A stretch of DNA of 64,000 nucleotides from Ixodes scapularis (lineage: Eukaryota; Arthropoda; Arachnida; Ixodida; Ixodidae): assembly GCF_016920785.2 (NCBI RefSeq), contig NW_024609839.1:22073085-22137084 (forward strand). Direction: 5' to 3'. The translations under genes were made by a program, and so were the position numbers. The notes beneath the pieces are model-generated. The model had not been told where the DNA came from. It did no database searches and saw only the letters and a program-made list of their open reading frames with translations. The stretch's first letter is position 1. Every line of letters starts with the position of its first letter. Of the stretch, positions 44,801-59,800 are shown piece by piece.

Positions 44801-47800
44801 TCAATATGGGCGGGGATTGATGCACTATTTTTAATTTAGCGTAATTTTTTTTGCAGTCCGTTGAAAAACGCGTAAGTTAGCTCACAAACGTCTCAAAAGC
44901 TATTACATTTGCACAATTTCTTTAGTTTGGTCTAGCCTCTAATTGTAATTCGGTGTAATACTGCAATTCCGGCATAACCCCTAAAACCAATAATAAAAAA
45001 AGTTTACTGAGAGATCCTAGTTAAATAATCAACTTGCGAGGGCAATTATCCCCTTATCTAATGTTTGCCGAGCTTGATAAGTATATGGTGAGGGCAAGAG
45101 TCGCCTGACGCGGAACCCCCCTTTAAAAAAAAAAAGATCTCTTCGAATAAAAGGCAAACAGTGTATATTGCCGGTTTTAAAACATTTTAAAGAAAGCAGG
45201 ATGTGCGTTTTTATCTAACAGTAGATTGAACTGAAATCTAGGCAACTTCTAGTATCATTGGAGACTACGTACCGGCATGCCAGCTTCTTTGTCTCTAATA
45301 GCACTGTATTCATTGGTGAAACAATGGGCCTGAGATTCGAATTTCTTCCGCACATCAGGGCTCCACCAGTCGTGAAGCTTTCCAGTATCGTCAAACTGGC
45401 TGCCTGTAAAAATGAATATTGTATCTAATTACATAGCATCCCTAGGAAGAGATGTTTGTTTCTTTGAATTGACACTGGTACGCACTCAATGCTAAGATAA
45501 TGTTGCCACATTCCGCGATAGAAAAGAAGGAAAAGGAAGTGAACAAGCAAGAAGATTACGGTGTCGACCTAAAAATGCGAACGGACTTTGAGATGGCCCG
45601 AAAATGTCGCGGAGGGACCACGGCTTGTAAGATGGCGGTCAACAAGAGCCCAGTGGTGAGCCCGCAGAATGAGGTAGCCTGGAACAGAAAACCTCAGAAA
45701 GGAAGGCGAAGGGGGAAGTGAGGGAAACCTCTGAAACATTTTTTTGACACTAAATATACTGAATGTCTCGAACGTCTTGCTGCCGAGCGTCGTACTTTGG
45801 TTCATGAATTTTACGTGTTCACACTACCTCTCATTTTAAAATTTAGAAAGTGGACACCGTTTCTTAATTTGTATTATTTTACTTACATGTAGTTGACGTA
45901 GTCCTATTCTCATTGAGGTGTCAATTAGTTTCTTGTATATTGTATTGTTTACATGCCTGTTTATATTTTCTTCGGTAAACTTGAACAGTATAGCCACGTA
46001 TTTTCTTATTGTGTTGAAACGTTTTGTTCTTGCTACTGTTTGTAGCCATGCTCCACATTAACCTTAAATGGTCCGTAGTATCCTCTAAATTAATAATAAA
46101 AAAAAGCGCGTGACACAATCGGAGGTACTTGAAGCGAAGTAGGTGACTTTCGGCAACGTCTAGAAAAGCCTCAAAACCATAGGTCACTTCTGGACCCATG
46201 CGCGGCCATCGCCAATGAAGACCACTGCAAGACGCGACTTCGTCCAAGACCCTTGGCGCAGTGACGATTACGCTACGGATGCCCGACACATGAGCTCTAG
46301 ACGCATAACTACGATGAACATCACATAACACTCTTTTGGTCCTATCAAGAACATTGTGCTACTGTTAAAAAAAAAAGATATTTGTGCAGTATTTATGTTT
46401 AATCTTGTTGAATATAAATTTTATTTATTCCAACAAGCATGATATTTTTCTTCATTCAAGAGGTTGTCTTAAATCTGGAAAATGCAAACCCACCCAGCGG
46501 GCCGTGCGTTAGTTTACCCTCTACAAATTTAATTAATTTTACAGATTTGTATCAACTCATAAGAGTAACTGCTTCTTTGTCTTGCGTTTACAGACCGCCA
46601 AAATTATCTTGACTTGCTCAATAGAACTGGCCAGCAATACTATATTATTTCAAAAACGCAGCGTGCACCAGCTGTTTTTTTATTTTCTTGGAGCAAGTTA
46701 GAGAGACACACTCTGGATTCAAAACTGCCATTACGCTGTCGCATGGAAAGCAAGCTTCTCTTCACGTTTTCAGACATAGCCTCCTAAGTCTTATGCAACT
46801 AGTACTGAAACTTTATCGTTATTATTTATAATAATAATATAATAATGTTATATTAATTTTATTAATAATTAATAATAATATTACATGTTTATTGCACGGA
46901 CACATAAAGCCAGGTAGAGACACGGGTTGATCAAACCCATCTAGGGCATGTGTGATGAACATCATCTTGGTGAGCATGGTGCGTGAAGTCGAACAGAAAA
47001 TTACAATTGCTAACAAACATTGTTTCCAAATACACTTTAGTCCAAAAAGTGAATTTAATATGAGTCCTCACAGTATGTGACACCTCACTACAATCAAATC
47101 CTGTATGGCTTGTGTTGCCGAAACCCAGCCTCCAGCGAAAGTTGGAGCGTCAAAGCTACTTCATCCAATAGCAGTGATTTCACAACCTAACAGTTGCTTC
47201 CATGCGATTCAGCACCACTATAAAGGAGATAAAAAACTTCCTATGGAAATCGCAAAAATATATCAAGCCTAGTTTAAAAATGTCCAGAGATTCAGTAACA
47301 AGAAAAAACCTGTGGTTACACATAAAAATAAAAAAAAAAACGAAGTATGCTTCAAAATGTCCAGAAGTTAAACTCAATGCAGATGGAGCTGCCAAAACAA
47401 AGTCAAAGCAGATATCGTAGGGCTTGTTTAAGTTTTCCTTAAGAATCCGTCTCAAATATGTTGTCAGAAAAACGTATTAAACATTTCCGGCACATAAAAT
47501 CGCAACAGTCTTCTACCACACTTTGTTGACACCTTGGTACTTCAAAGCGTGTTGTATGTCTTAGTGAGCGAGATGCAATGTGAGGAACTTCAAAAATGGT
47601 TACTCCAAAAGAATTTTAAAACAACCGTTTTGGAAAACAGAGCTCGACATAGCGAAAATTTAATTCAGCTATTTGTTCCTGTTCTGTGTCGGCACCTGAA
47701 CTGTTTATCATGCGTTTAAATGTTTATTTAAAACATTGTCTACTTTGGTGTGCCATAGGTCAGAGCAACCGCCAATGATAGGGATTTCATATCTGAGAAT

Positions 47801-50800
47801 GCTATAGGCTAAAACGTTAATATTCAATGATTTACATATGGTGGGACGAGATATGTTATGTTACACAATAGGCTAGATAGACGTCTGAGCATTTTGCATA
47901 CAGTTCCTCGATGTGTATTCCATGACGTCACTATCGAATTTAACACCTTTTTACGTTCTGATGTTACGATAAGAAACGGGGGTACAACGACGCGAGGTGC
48001 ATGATGACGAATGTAAGAATAGAGGCGCAGTGCGAACAAGAACTTTGAAAGGATTATGGAAACATGCGAGATTCGCTTTTGTCTTGTTAATTTTTAAAGA
48101 ATTGTACTCAAACCACTTCATCAGGCGATATGTATCTTTTTGAAACAAGGACATTGATTTGTCGTATGTCATATGGGGTTACATTAGTAAAGCGCCATGG
48201 CCTACTGATGGAAATTTTTTTTTTATATGTATTTACTGGTGTCCAACCGACAGCGCGGCCTGGCGGCCGGGGTTTTCAGAGCACGTAGTTGGGGCACGGG
48301 TCTGGTGCAGGGGACTGGTGCACCGGTTAAGGATTCGAGGCGCCGTTAATTACGACATCCGGATGCTACCTAGTTTGAGTTTGAGTCCGTGCCCAAGAAA
48401 CATAATATTTTGGTGACGAGGTCGGTCGACAGACAAGAACTTCACTGGGAAGTATGCTCACTCAAGGCGAGCTGGAGGAATCTGACAAAACAGCTTGGAC
48501 ATCCTCGGCCGAGCGTTTCAGCTTTTACTGTGAAGCCAACGGAGTCGAAGAGCCTTCAAACAGGAAAGCTCTGCTGCTCACCATTTGTGGAGCCAAGGCT
48601 TATGAGGCAATATGAGCACTCGTCACACCAGGGACACGTGAAAACCTGAGCGTTGACAAGCTGATGACACTTCTGCTGAAGCATCATGACACTCGGCCGT
48701 CAGAGCCTTTCAGCAGAAAAAACGTTCGAGCGAAGAGACCAGCAGCCCGGGGAATCCATTGGCAGCTAAGTCGCAGCTTGAAACAAGTTGGCGGCTCAAT
48801 ACAACTTCGGGACCTTGGTGACATTGGTGGTTGCGACCACATCCACCACCGCGGGCGTAGGCTTGGCTACAGCTGTTACCGGCGCCGCTGGCACGGGTGA
48901 CATTAGAAAATGGTACCACAAGGTAACATTAGAAACGGAAGGTAAACATAAGGTAACATTAGAAGAAAAAAGCAATCTACTTTTGTACGCAGGTGACTAA
49001 CGTTTCTATGGAATAATAATATTAATAATATTGATAATATAAAAATTGTATAATGCATTATTATTGCCTGCCTAAGCACGACTAAAATCGATAATCTCAG
49101 CAGTTGCCAACAACAAAATGATTCCTCTTCACTCAATTATTCATACTGTGAGGAAAAAATGCTTCAGACATGTTTCTGTACAAACACAGCCTATTGCAAG
49201 GTAACACACATTCCGTAGTTATTAGTATGGACTGTATATAAATAAATTGGTACTTACCAAGTGTATCGAGGCCGTGTGTTATTTCGTGTGCCGAAGTCCA
49301 ACCAGTCGCTCCCATTTTTACAGCACTGTGTTACATAGTAGAATGGGTAGGGACATATCTTATTTTATTAGAGCGTAGAATTAAATTATTGTAAATACGT
49401 ACTACAATCCAGATTAAGTCGCTTAAAGAGCAAATATAACTGAATTGATATGTAGTAAAGATCTTACTTGAAATAACCTCTTTAGTGGCGTGCTACTGAT
49501 TATATGTGCTATTTCCGTTTAAACAATTTTATATGTTGTAAAATGATTTATTTATAACTTTATTTCTTGAGTGAAAATGATGAAAAGGGCATGCTTAATC
49601 GCGAAAAAAGGACACCGAACGACGAAACGCACACCGATCGCCTTAATTAATACCGAACGACGAAGCACACACCAACAGCCTCAACGGATCACAACGTTTC
49701 CCACCAATGTAAATAATGTACATAAACTTTTTTAATTCCTCCTCTTAACGCTATTTAACAAAATCATGGTGCCGAAACTCAGGAGCTAATCGCCAAGAGA
49801 AGACGTTCAACGCAAGCACAACGACCTCGGGCAACCCAAGCAACCGAACAGCGTGTACGACAGCGGCTGCTATGGAGAAGCTTCAAGAAGAAGCGAGGAG
49901 TAGTCTAATCCGCGATTACAAAGCTCATCATCCAGGTAGCAACAGCCTTGAACCACCTTCCCACGCAGCAAGGTAAGTTTGAAGATACGATCACTCTTCT
50001 TGCGTTAAAAGAAAAATTGCTTCGGATGCTCGACACTGATAGCGGACCTTCTTGATGAGAAAAACATGGAAGAAGAAAGGGAAGATGGCCTTGGTGATGA
50101 AGATTCCATCGGCATAGCCAGGTCGAGAGCTTCGAGCTAATAGAGAGTTTTAGAATAGCGCACGCTAAAGCTTTGCGTACGCAAAGAATAGCGTCGTCGC
50201 CACTGCGCATGCTCCGAACGGAAACCAGGTTTTGCGCTTTGCGTGCGCAATTTTAGCGCGCGCTATTTCTGGGAAATAGCATGCGTACGCAAAGAGCCTT
50301 ATCGCTTATCCGAGGAGGATTCGTGATGAGAAGTTGGCTAAAGCCAACACGAGCTCAGTTAAAAAATGGCGGCTTCCAGGATTATGCCGGCGGCTGCTTT
50401 GGCGGCGTCGTGATTGCGACGTCGGTGGCATCCTCACAACTGCGATTTTCAATACTGGGCGACATTGTGCGCGGTTTGGCAACGACCCCCGGCGACTGGG
50501 TGCTTGCGACGCGCGACGCGCGAATATTTCTCGGCGAAGGTACGATGTGCAAAGGTCAGTGCACGAGACCTCTCTTGACGAGGCGACGCAAGCGGACACG
50601 ACCTGTCAACGCCTCGCGTCGCATTCTTATGTTTAAACAATTCTATAATAGTACTCTGAACCAAAAAAAAAAACTTGTTTGTTTCTAAAGTTACAGCCTT
50701 TCGTGTGTGAATTAAAAATAATGACTGTATCTTGGTGGCGTCGCCAGCGCGAGATGCTTGGGCTTTTGCGTAGCGGCGGAGAAACGCTATTCTAAACCTC

Positions 50801-53800
50801 TCTTGCGTCGCGTGCGCTAATACAAGCGCTAAATTTAGCGCTAGCGTGCGCTAAAATTGCGTACGTTATTCTAAAACTCCCTAATGACAGAAACTACAGC
50901 CAAAGAACAACGAAACGACCTCTTCGGCCTCTAACAATGCGTCACATTCAGAGGGACAAAAGACAAACGGTGCAACTGTCCCAAACGTGAAATTACCGAA
51001 ACTGGGCTGCCGAAATTCAACAGAGAGCTGGCGGAGTGGCAGACATTCTGGGACAAAATTCAATCGTCTATCGAGCAGAACCCCGTCTTGTCTCCCGTGG
51101 ATCAGGTGAAGTACCTAAAGGCGCGCCTGGTCAGCCGAGCTGAGGCGGTGATCAAAGGAATTTCGGTAACGGGTGACAACTACGACACGGCCATAGAGCT
51201 ACTCAAAATAAGATTTGGTAAAGCTTCTGTCATCGCGAACGACCACCTCACACACCTCTTGAACGTAAAGTAAATTGCGACGACAGACGCAGTGGATGGA
51301 CGCCGGAGACCCTATGACGATGCGATGACCCGGATGAGGAGTCTAAAAAGCCTCGGAGTTGACTCGGACTCTTATGGGGTACTACTGCATACTGTACTAA
51401 AGAAGTCTCTCCCTTCTGAGCTCGTTCTCAGATAAAATTGCAGCTTGATTGTCGAAAAACTACCACAGAGCGAAGACAAAAATGAACTCCTTAGGCTTCT
51501 CAATACTAAAGAGTTCATTGACAAGTGCCGCCAGCTGACACCCCACACATCACAACAACAAACGCACGATTTACATCACCTAGAACGTCACTCCGAGAGG
51601 GAAAGGCCGGCGGCAGCATTGTCCAGTGCCAGGAAACCTTAATTAAGGCGCTGCGTATTCTGCAGCTCTAAGGAGCAAAACTTGGAGAACTGCAGGGCAC
51701 CTCAAATGATAAAAAAAGGACAAGGTAAAAGTAGAAAACAGGTGCTTTCGGTGCACTAAACATTTCCGTCGCTCCAGAGGGAGCAGATCAGCGCACAAAC
51801 TTTAGTTTGCAAAGTGCTCCGCAGAAACACTTGACCGTAATGTGTGACCCCGAGTGGGCGACGACAATGCAGCCGGCTAACACCAGCTCGACTCCTCTTC
51901 AGTTTATCGACATCTTGAGCTTCAGTACGACAGCTTACAATCAAGAGCTGCTTCAGACAGCCATGGTACGAGCGAGTGGTCAGACAGAAACGTCCCTACG
52001 AGCACTGATCGACGGAGTGAAGCAACGAACCTCCATCCGCCGAGACACCTCTGAAAGGCTTGGATGTCAACCGGTCGCAGAGGAGGAGCTAACGATATTC
52101 GCTCTTGGCGACTCAGCGAGTGTGACAAAAAGAAACTGTCGTCGTGTGGAACTTGTACTTTGAAGCCATCACGGGCCCGCCGAGATCGTAGTCGAGGCTT
52201 TGAAGGTTCCGGAAATCTGCGGGGAGATCTTTACTTTCACTAATGGCGACATAATCGGAAACCTACGAAGATAAGTGTTCACACTCGCTGATCTACTTGT
52301 GGGGTACTGTCAAGGGGAGCGTGTAGTGAGCATTCTAATAGGAGCAGACTACCATTGGAGGGCTACCACCGGAAACGTACGTCGCGTCAACCTTTCATTG
52401 ACCGCAGTGGAGACCATTTACGGGTGGTCTCTACAAGGGCCCATCACGGTAAGCAACGCCGCCAGCATGTGGTCGAAAACAACCGCTTTCAAGATCGACG
52501 ACGACGATGAATCTCCAAGGTTCGCCCGTGGCGACCCCTCCCACTAGGCCTATCAAGGACGACAGCAAATCATACGTTGGCGAGAAACCTACGGTGAGGT
52601 AAGACGACAGTGGTGACACTCCTGCAAGGCCTATCAAGGGTGATCGCGATCCGTACGACTTCTCCTCTGCGGGCCGCTCGCTTTAGATGTCTTCTCCGGT
52701 CGACTTTTACGGAAGGCCGGTTCACGGCCTAACCGGGGAAAAGCCGCATCAGAAAGAGAAACTGCTCTGGCGGTAGTACGAGAGAGCACAGAGGCGTAAG
52801 GCTTTTGAACAAGACATCTTAGAAAAGGAAACTAGTGGACGTCCCAATGAAAAGGCCCCAACCTGGTTCAACCCCCTTCCCAGGTGCGACAACGAGCCAA
52901 TCACGTCCAGACCATTTGACTACTTCAGGAGGCCAGTATACAGGTACACACTGGAGAGAAGGTTGCTCAGGTGAAGGCATTGCTGAGGGAGCAATACAAA
53001 AGGGTTCAGAGCAAGATGAGGGAAAACGCGAAATAGCAAGAGGCTTGAAGCCCCCCTTAGCAGCAGAGGTTCTACAGGCAGGCTCAACTGCCACAGAGAG
53101 GCGACATACCGCTGAGGGAGAGGGGAGACAGGAAGGAGGTGACACATGAATCACCACACCACCTTGTTACATCCCGTCCCTACGATTACTTCGGCCTGTC
53201 CTGTTCAGGTGCTGACAGGCAAAAAAGCGGCGAAGGCTGAAGATGAGCTTCGGAGACAGTACGAGCAGTACACGCAGCAGGTGAACGGCAGGAAGGAAAG
53301 GAACCGGGAGGAATCCAATGCACGACTGGTGGAGTGTGAAAAGCGGCCAATTCAGCCACCTTCGGCAGAGGTTACTTCGTCACCTGTTGACCATTTTAGA
53401 AGACCAGTTCAGGTGCTTTCTGGAGAGAAAGTCGGCCAACAGACGGAGCTTTTGTGACAGATCTACGAGAGGCCTGAATCAAGTAGGAACATTCAGCAGG
53501 CGAGAAGAAGGCCCGTAAAAAAAGTGCGCAGGTCTTCTCGCGAGCAGACACAGACATAACCACGGGCAAGAGCAGGCCATGAACCAGGGGTCCTCGAGGG
53601 AGTCGAGACCAGTCGCAAAAGGAACGAGTGGAAGTTTCCGCTTGAGTATGGAGGACATGGAGTTGATGAGCAAGCTTACGCTAGATTGTCAGGGATAGCT
53701 ACTTCAAGGATCTGCGCAGGACCCGAATGGAAGAAGAGACTGATTCAGTTGATTGATTGATTATTGGCGGTTTAATGGCGCAAGAGCAACTTAGGCCATA

Positions 53801-56800
53801 TTGCGCATAAGCAGAGGTTTTTATAGGGAGCTTAGAAATGCAATCTAAAAGAACTGCAGCTTGCAGCTGGTGTAAAAGGCCAGTTTTATGCAGGAAATTT
53901 ATAACTCAATGGAACGGCACCAAGGGTTGGTCGCCAAGTAGAAAAATTGGTTGGAAAGGAAGATGATTCCGGAAAAGTTCTGGAAAACATGATCGGCGCT
54001 GTTGATTTAAAGATTTACAATGCCACAGGATATGTAAGACAGTCACAGCTTTACCACAGTTGTCGCAAAGCTTAACATCCTCATCGCAGAGCAGGTGCAG
54101 GTGAGTCAAACGGGTATTCCCAATTCTTAAACGGTAAAGAAGAACTTCAACGTGACGGTCTTTATGAAAAGAGCTCTGCCATACCCCCAGAAGGGGCTTG
54201 ATAACAAGACTGATCCAGTGAGACCGAACTAATTCTTGAGCGGGTACAAAGACACGTGGAAGAGTAAAGCGGCCCAGCACACAGTTCCTTAACAAGCAAA
54301 CGGCAAATGATGCCCTGAACAAAGACAACGTCGATGACAAGGAAGACTACGATGACGAGATCTAGAACGACCAGTCGGATGAAGATATCCCGCTGACCAT
54401 AGCAAGCACGGAGGATACGTCATCCGATTCGAGCGAAGACAACTCGAAGAGGGACGCCACGGCTAGCTTTACATCTAGCAAGGCGCACTACGACCAGACG
54501 TTCGTACGCGACCGAAAGCAAGGAACCTCCTTCTTAAGCGCTCCGAAGGTCAAACGACACCTCTCATCTTAGTCCGGCGCCACCAATATTCAAGGACGTT
54601 GGAAATATAGGCAAGCAGCGGCTAACCAATTCAGGAGGAGATAGTGAAGGGTGTACTTAAATGAACTACGCACAGCTCACCACCCCCGACCCCTCAAATC
54701 CAGAGGACTCGACGAAGGGAATTTCAACATAGTGTGTGAACCTCTACATTCACGTCAGAGTTGGAAAACAGGACGCATAGTTCAACCTTTCCCTGGACGC
54801 GGCGAACCCCGGACGCGACGAACGGTCATGCGCGGTAAAGCTTCCCCATGGAAGGGTTATCAAACGACCGGTCCAGCTTTTGTATCAGCTAGAGCCCTTA
54901 AACAAATGAGCAGGTCTATGCTCATTCCGTCGGAGTGTTTGAAAAACAATTTAATTAGAACTTCATTTCTTGAGTGAAAACGATGAAAGGACATACTAGA
55001 TTGCGAGAAAAACGAAATAACAGAATGACGAGAACGAATACCGAATGACGAAACGCACACCGAACGCCTCAACGGATCACAACGTTTCCCACAAAAGGAA
55101 ATATTGTACATAAACCTTTTTCATTCCTCCTCTTAACGCTGTTAAACGCGCATGACTACTTAGTGAACTGCGCGTATTTTATGTTAACATATTATAATAC
55201 GTGGCATTCAATATCCTCTAAGTCATCTATATTCGAGTTCGCCTTTACAGCTTCCTAGCCACCCGCTATCTGCATCATTAGAAAAGTATAATTACTTACA
55301 TTGGAATATCCTTCTGATAAAATGGACTCTGCAGTAGCCCTGCATATAGAGCTGTTGAAAAATTTAATTATATTTAAAGTCACTACATTTTTCCGAATTA
55401 AACAATCTTATGGCCAGGCGCTCCTTGTATCCCCAGCATGTGCAGTAATGAATAATCAATAGGTGAATAAATGGCTATGCAAACAAAAAAGTAACCAAAG
55501 TAAAATTAATGCATAATAAAAAAATAGAAGAAATTAAGAATAAATGAATCAGAGCACCTTATAAAGTAAGGAATAAAGGCACTATAATGAGGTTCCTCCA
55601 CAATAAGTAAACAATAAGGAAGGTAAAAGAGTTGAAGATTAATTTTATATTGCGAGAGGGCACGCTAGAAGGCAATTCCGAAGCCTTGTAAGAAAACGTA
55701 TTGGAGCGAATGTAACTGCAGACATAATAAATATATTTAACCTGAAAAATTCGGTTTCAGATCAATATTTCAAATATGTGAGGCTTTGCTCACATACGTT
55801 CGTTTTGTAAATAAGCGTAAGCCCCAAGATACTTCAAACATTTTCTAAACGTTTCTTTTTTTACCGTTTGTTGGTTTAGGCGAAAATAGTTCTACCGCGA
55901 GGAAACCACCACAGCTCTTTGCCATCGATGAGACGCATGCTATTTAAAAATATGAACAAGCGAAACACACAAAAAAATTGTGTGCGAAATGCTTGTTCAC
56001 GAAAGATTTATAAGGCTCGCAGAATTTTGCTCAAAATTAATATGTATATTATCCTATATCTTGCATCATTTTGGAATCTTTAAGAAATTCCAATATAAAA
56101 AAAGTGCAAACAAATTTATTTACAAGACATAAACAACCGATTTCGATTGTCATACTTTTCATCATCAGTATATTTTCTGCACTCATAAGCAGCAAATTTG
56201 CCTCTATGTTCCAACTCGCATGCATAAACAAAGAACAAATAAAGTAGCTTCTGTTACTTTAAAATATGGCCATCTTACGATTTATAAACAACGCTATGCC
56301 TTTTCAAAAATCAATATATTGTACAAAAAGCTACCATCCCCTCGGGTCTTTCAACATATTACTCAAATTAACATCAACATTTTCACTTTAACAAAAAGTT
56401 CTGTCGTGGAGCGATCTTAACTTTACATTTAATGCTGCATCCTCAAAATTACCCAAAGCATCGCTTTCTTACTTGGTTAAAATCAATATTATTTTTATTG
56501 CAATTATTTCACAGAATTGCAGTTTGTTTTTGTATTCCATTTTGTGTGATTTATATTTTATTTGCTCTTGGGCTATTTTTGTTTGGACAAATATATCTTA
56601 GGCGGTGTAAGTGAAGATGTTCTTTCTTGGAGATTGCGCCGGGACCCAACTACGGAGGCAGCTGATAATCGCCGACGAAAGAGTAAACGACAGGACTCCG
56701 CGGATAGGGGGAAGAAAAAAAACACGTCTATTTACAAGCGAAGCTCATTTTCGAATGTCCTGCAAAAGGTTACCGCACGTGCTGTCCTTGTCTTTTTCTC

Positions 56801-59800
56801 TTCTCAAAGCGTCCCCTGCCCCAGCTCGCACGAGCGTCGCCAGTTCACCCACACACAGGGGCACACGTGCAAACGCCAACACGCAATGGAAAGAAAATGA
56901 AGCTCGGTCCTGTTCCCGCGTCCACTCACGGTGATGGCGGGCCGATTCTCACACCTCCCGACTAAGTATATTTTTTAGACCCAAAATGTCAAAAATAATA
57001 TATAACAACTAAACTGAAACGCGTACGCATATCAGACACACCTTACAGAGTTTGTGACTAAACCCGTCAGAATCCAAACTATCAAAAAAATGTACACCAA
57101 AATGCAAATCACACGCCAGTAAAGTGATTCTTACTGTGCCCGCCAAGGCTCCAAAGCAGTGACCAATCTCGCGCCGAGACTAGCGCAGCATCTAGCCTCC
57201 TAGCCTAGGCCTCTTGTCCGACAGGTTATTCAAGCCACCCAGATTTCGGCGGGGCTTGAATCGGACGGTGTGTAGCTGGTTCCGGAATTTCTCCGCGCAG
57301 GAGCGACGACAGTTTATACTCTGTCTTGATTTACGAATCAGGAAGGGGCTTCGCAGGCGGTCGCCGTTGTTGACGTCTTCTGGACTCCCACCTCTCTCAT
57401 ACGTGGCCGGCTGGCAGGTGGTCGAGTCTTCATCGGCGTTCCTAGCTATATTCTGGGACATATTCATGTCGAAGACGGTGTCCTCGTCGCTGTCCCCGCT
57501 TTCCCTGACATCTTCACCGGCCGGCTGTGACGTCAGCCACCCTAACAAGATGTCCGACTTCTTGTCGACACCCGCTTTCCTGCCGTGGTCACTATCAGCT
57601 TGCCAGAACGTCTGCCGCCAAAGAAAGATATTCGGTTCTTTCTCGTCGTCGACGTTCACGTTCTCGTCGTGATCATCCTCCGGTCGAAGAAACGCCTGCC
57701 GCCCAGGCAATAAGTTCGGTCCTTCGTCGTCATCCACGTTCTCGCCATCGTCGTCCTCGGCTCGCCGAGACGCCTGCCGCCCAGGCAATAAGTCTAGTCC
57801 TTCGTCGTCGTCCACGTTCTCGCCGTGGTCGTTATTGGCTTGTAGGAACTTGTGCAATTCAGGTAAGAAGTCGGGACCGGCCTCGACGTTGTCGAAGTTT
57901 ACAGATGGGTCGTCTTCAGAACGCCGGGATGCCTGCCGCCCAGGCAAAGTGTACGGCCTTTCGTCTTCGACGTTAACTTGCTCATCATGGTCATCCTCGG
58001 CTCGCTGGGACGTCCTCCAGGCACGGGAGACATTCAGCTCATTTCTGTCGTCAACGTCCGCCTGCACAGACACGCAGCAGCGATTGTTCTTCGACGACCG
58101 CTTCGTGTCGTCGGCTTGTAACAGAATCTGAGGCACCTCGCGGACCGGTGGGTCTGGTCTCTTCTGACCTTGGTGGTCCAAGTTGTTACCGTCGGTTTTG
58201 CCCACATCGGTCGTCACCTTGTCGGGCTCACGGCTGGAGTCTTCCTCCACAGTGACATTCTCGGCGTCCACTCTTTTCTTGAGAAACAAAAGATCTCCGT
58301 CTGGTGTCTTCGTCCGGGGACATTCGCGGGAAAGGTGCCCCAATTCCTTGCATTTAAAACACTTCACCCGATAATATTCAGGTATAATGCCCTGCCTTGG
58401 GTTCTCGTGTTTTTCCTTGAGAGAAGTGGTGGTTTCAGTAAAGGGCCTCGAGACCTCAGCTCGCGACACTCCGAGCTCTAACAAGACCGATTTTTTGACC
58501 GCACCATACCCACTTCTCTCACTCATGTTCAGCCTATTCACTAGTGCACGCATGCTCTCCGTGAAATAAGGTCGCACAAGATATCCTCTGAGCCGCTCAG
58601 GGACTTCATATGTCTCGAAGACGTTTTCTACGCCATCAAACCAGCTCGGCACTAATAAGTCAGACGACGGCATGGGAGTCAGCACTCCCTTCATCAATCT
58701 CGAAAAGCGAAAAACTTCATCTCGGAGGTTGAACTCCATGCCGCCTCCACTGGCTCGCCTTCGGTTTTCTGAGCGTAGATGTTCTAGCTCTAGCTCGAGG
58801 CGTAACAGCCGTTCTTACTCCCTTATAAGTTCTATCTCCTTTTCAATTGAGCTGTATGATCGGACCCCTCCGTTCCCATCCGCTTGTGTCTGCGAGTTTG
58901 CCACTAATCTACTCAAAGGTGACAATTCACCTGGCCCGTCAACATCCCTATTCCGACCCCTATTCTGCTCTGGCGTTAGAACCGGCATCCGCCGCTCTGC
59001 ACTGTCTGTATCCATGGCGGGCACACGTCAAAGAATCACCTTACCGTAAGGTCAACGACTGCCGCCGGATCACACACGCAGCTCGCTTCTCAGGATAGTC
59101 AGGCACGAAAATGATGTCCGAGCTGTAGACTCAGGCGTTCCTCGCTGGAGTGGGACGGCATCAGGTCCGATGTAGCTCTGTCACCACGAAGTAGGTCGGT
59201 GGTCCAGTCTTCAAGGAGCTCGGTAGTCCAGTCTTCTCTTTAGAAGGCTCCACCAGTGCCACGTCAAGTCGCTGTCCGCCGATTCCGTTGTGAAGATCAC
59301 ACCGCCGGGGTCCGCTGACGCAATCCTGTCGACTGCGCCAGTGAAGATGTTCTTTCTTGGAGATTGCGCCGGGACCCAACGACGGAAGCAGCTGATAGTC
59401 GCTGACGGAAGAGTAAACGACAGGACTCCGCGGATAGGGGGAAGAAAACAAACACGTCTATTTACAAGCGAAGCTCATTTTCGAATGTCCTGCAAAAGGT
59501 TACCGCACGTGCTGTCCTTGTCTTTTTCTCTTCTCAAAGCGTCCCCTGCCCCAGCTCGCACGAGCGTCGCCAGTTCACCCACACACAGGGGCACACGTGC
59601 AAACGCCAACACGCAATGGAAAGAAAATGAAGCTCGGTCCTGTTCCCGCGTCCACTAACGGTGATGGCGGGCCGATTCTCACAGTGTAAACACGGTGACT
59701 TGATTCGGTTGATGTATTATTGTTTGCTTGTTGCTGTTTTTCTCCTTTTGACACATTGTATGGTACTGTTTTAAGGCCTAATTTTAATATACATTCCATA

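Larger units (their letters stand above)
49556..55146 (+). mobile_element. BEL/Pao retroelement remnant
   Basis: The right LTR (54652-55146) shares its last ~190 bp with a truncated left LTR (49556-49760). A PBS follows the left LTR and a purine tract precedes the right. Gag, knuckle, protease and a linker to RT survive with many stops. RT to integrase are missing. A MITE (50142-50880) and a LINE tail (53740-54340) are nested inside. Confidence 0.8.
56611..59683 (-). mobile_element. Gag-only LTR retrotransposon
   Basis: Two 343-bp LTRs (56611-56953, 59341-59683) differ at about seven positions. Target duplication GTGTAA (56605-56610, 59684-59689). The coding strand is minus. The 2.4-kb interior holds a PBS, one Gag frame, and about 240 bp without coding capacity before the polypurine tract. 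No protease, RT or integrase. It must depend on enzymes from another element. Confidence 0.93.

Noticed and set aside
50281..50688. 135-codon plus-strand frame
   Set aside because: Lies wholly in the interior of the 739-bp MITE and has no recognised domain.
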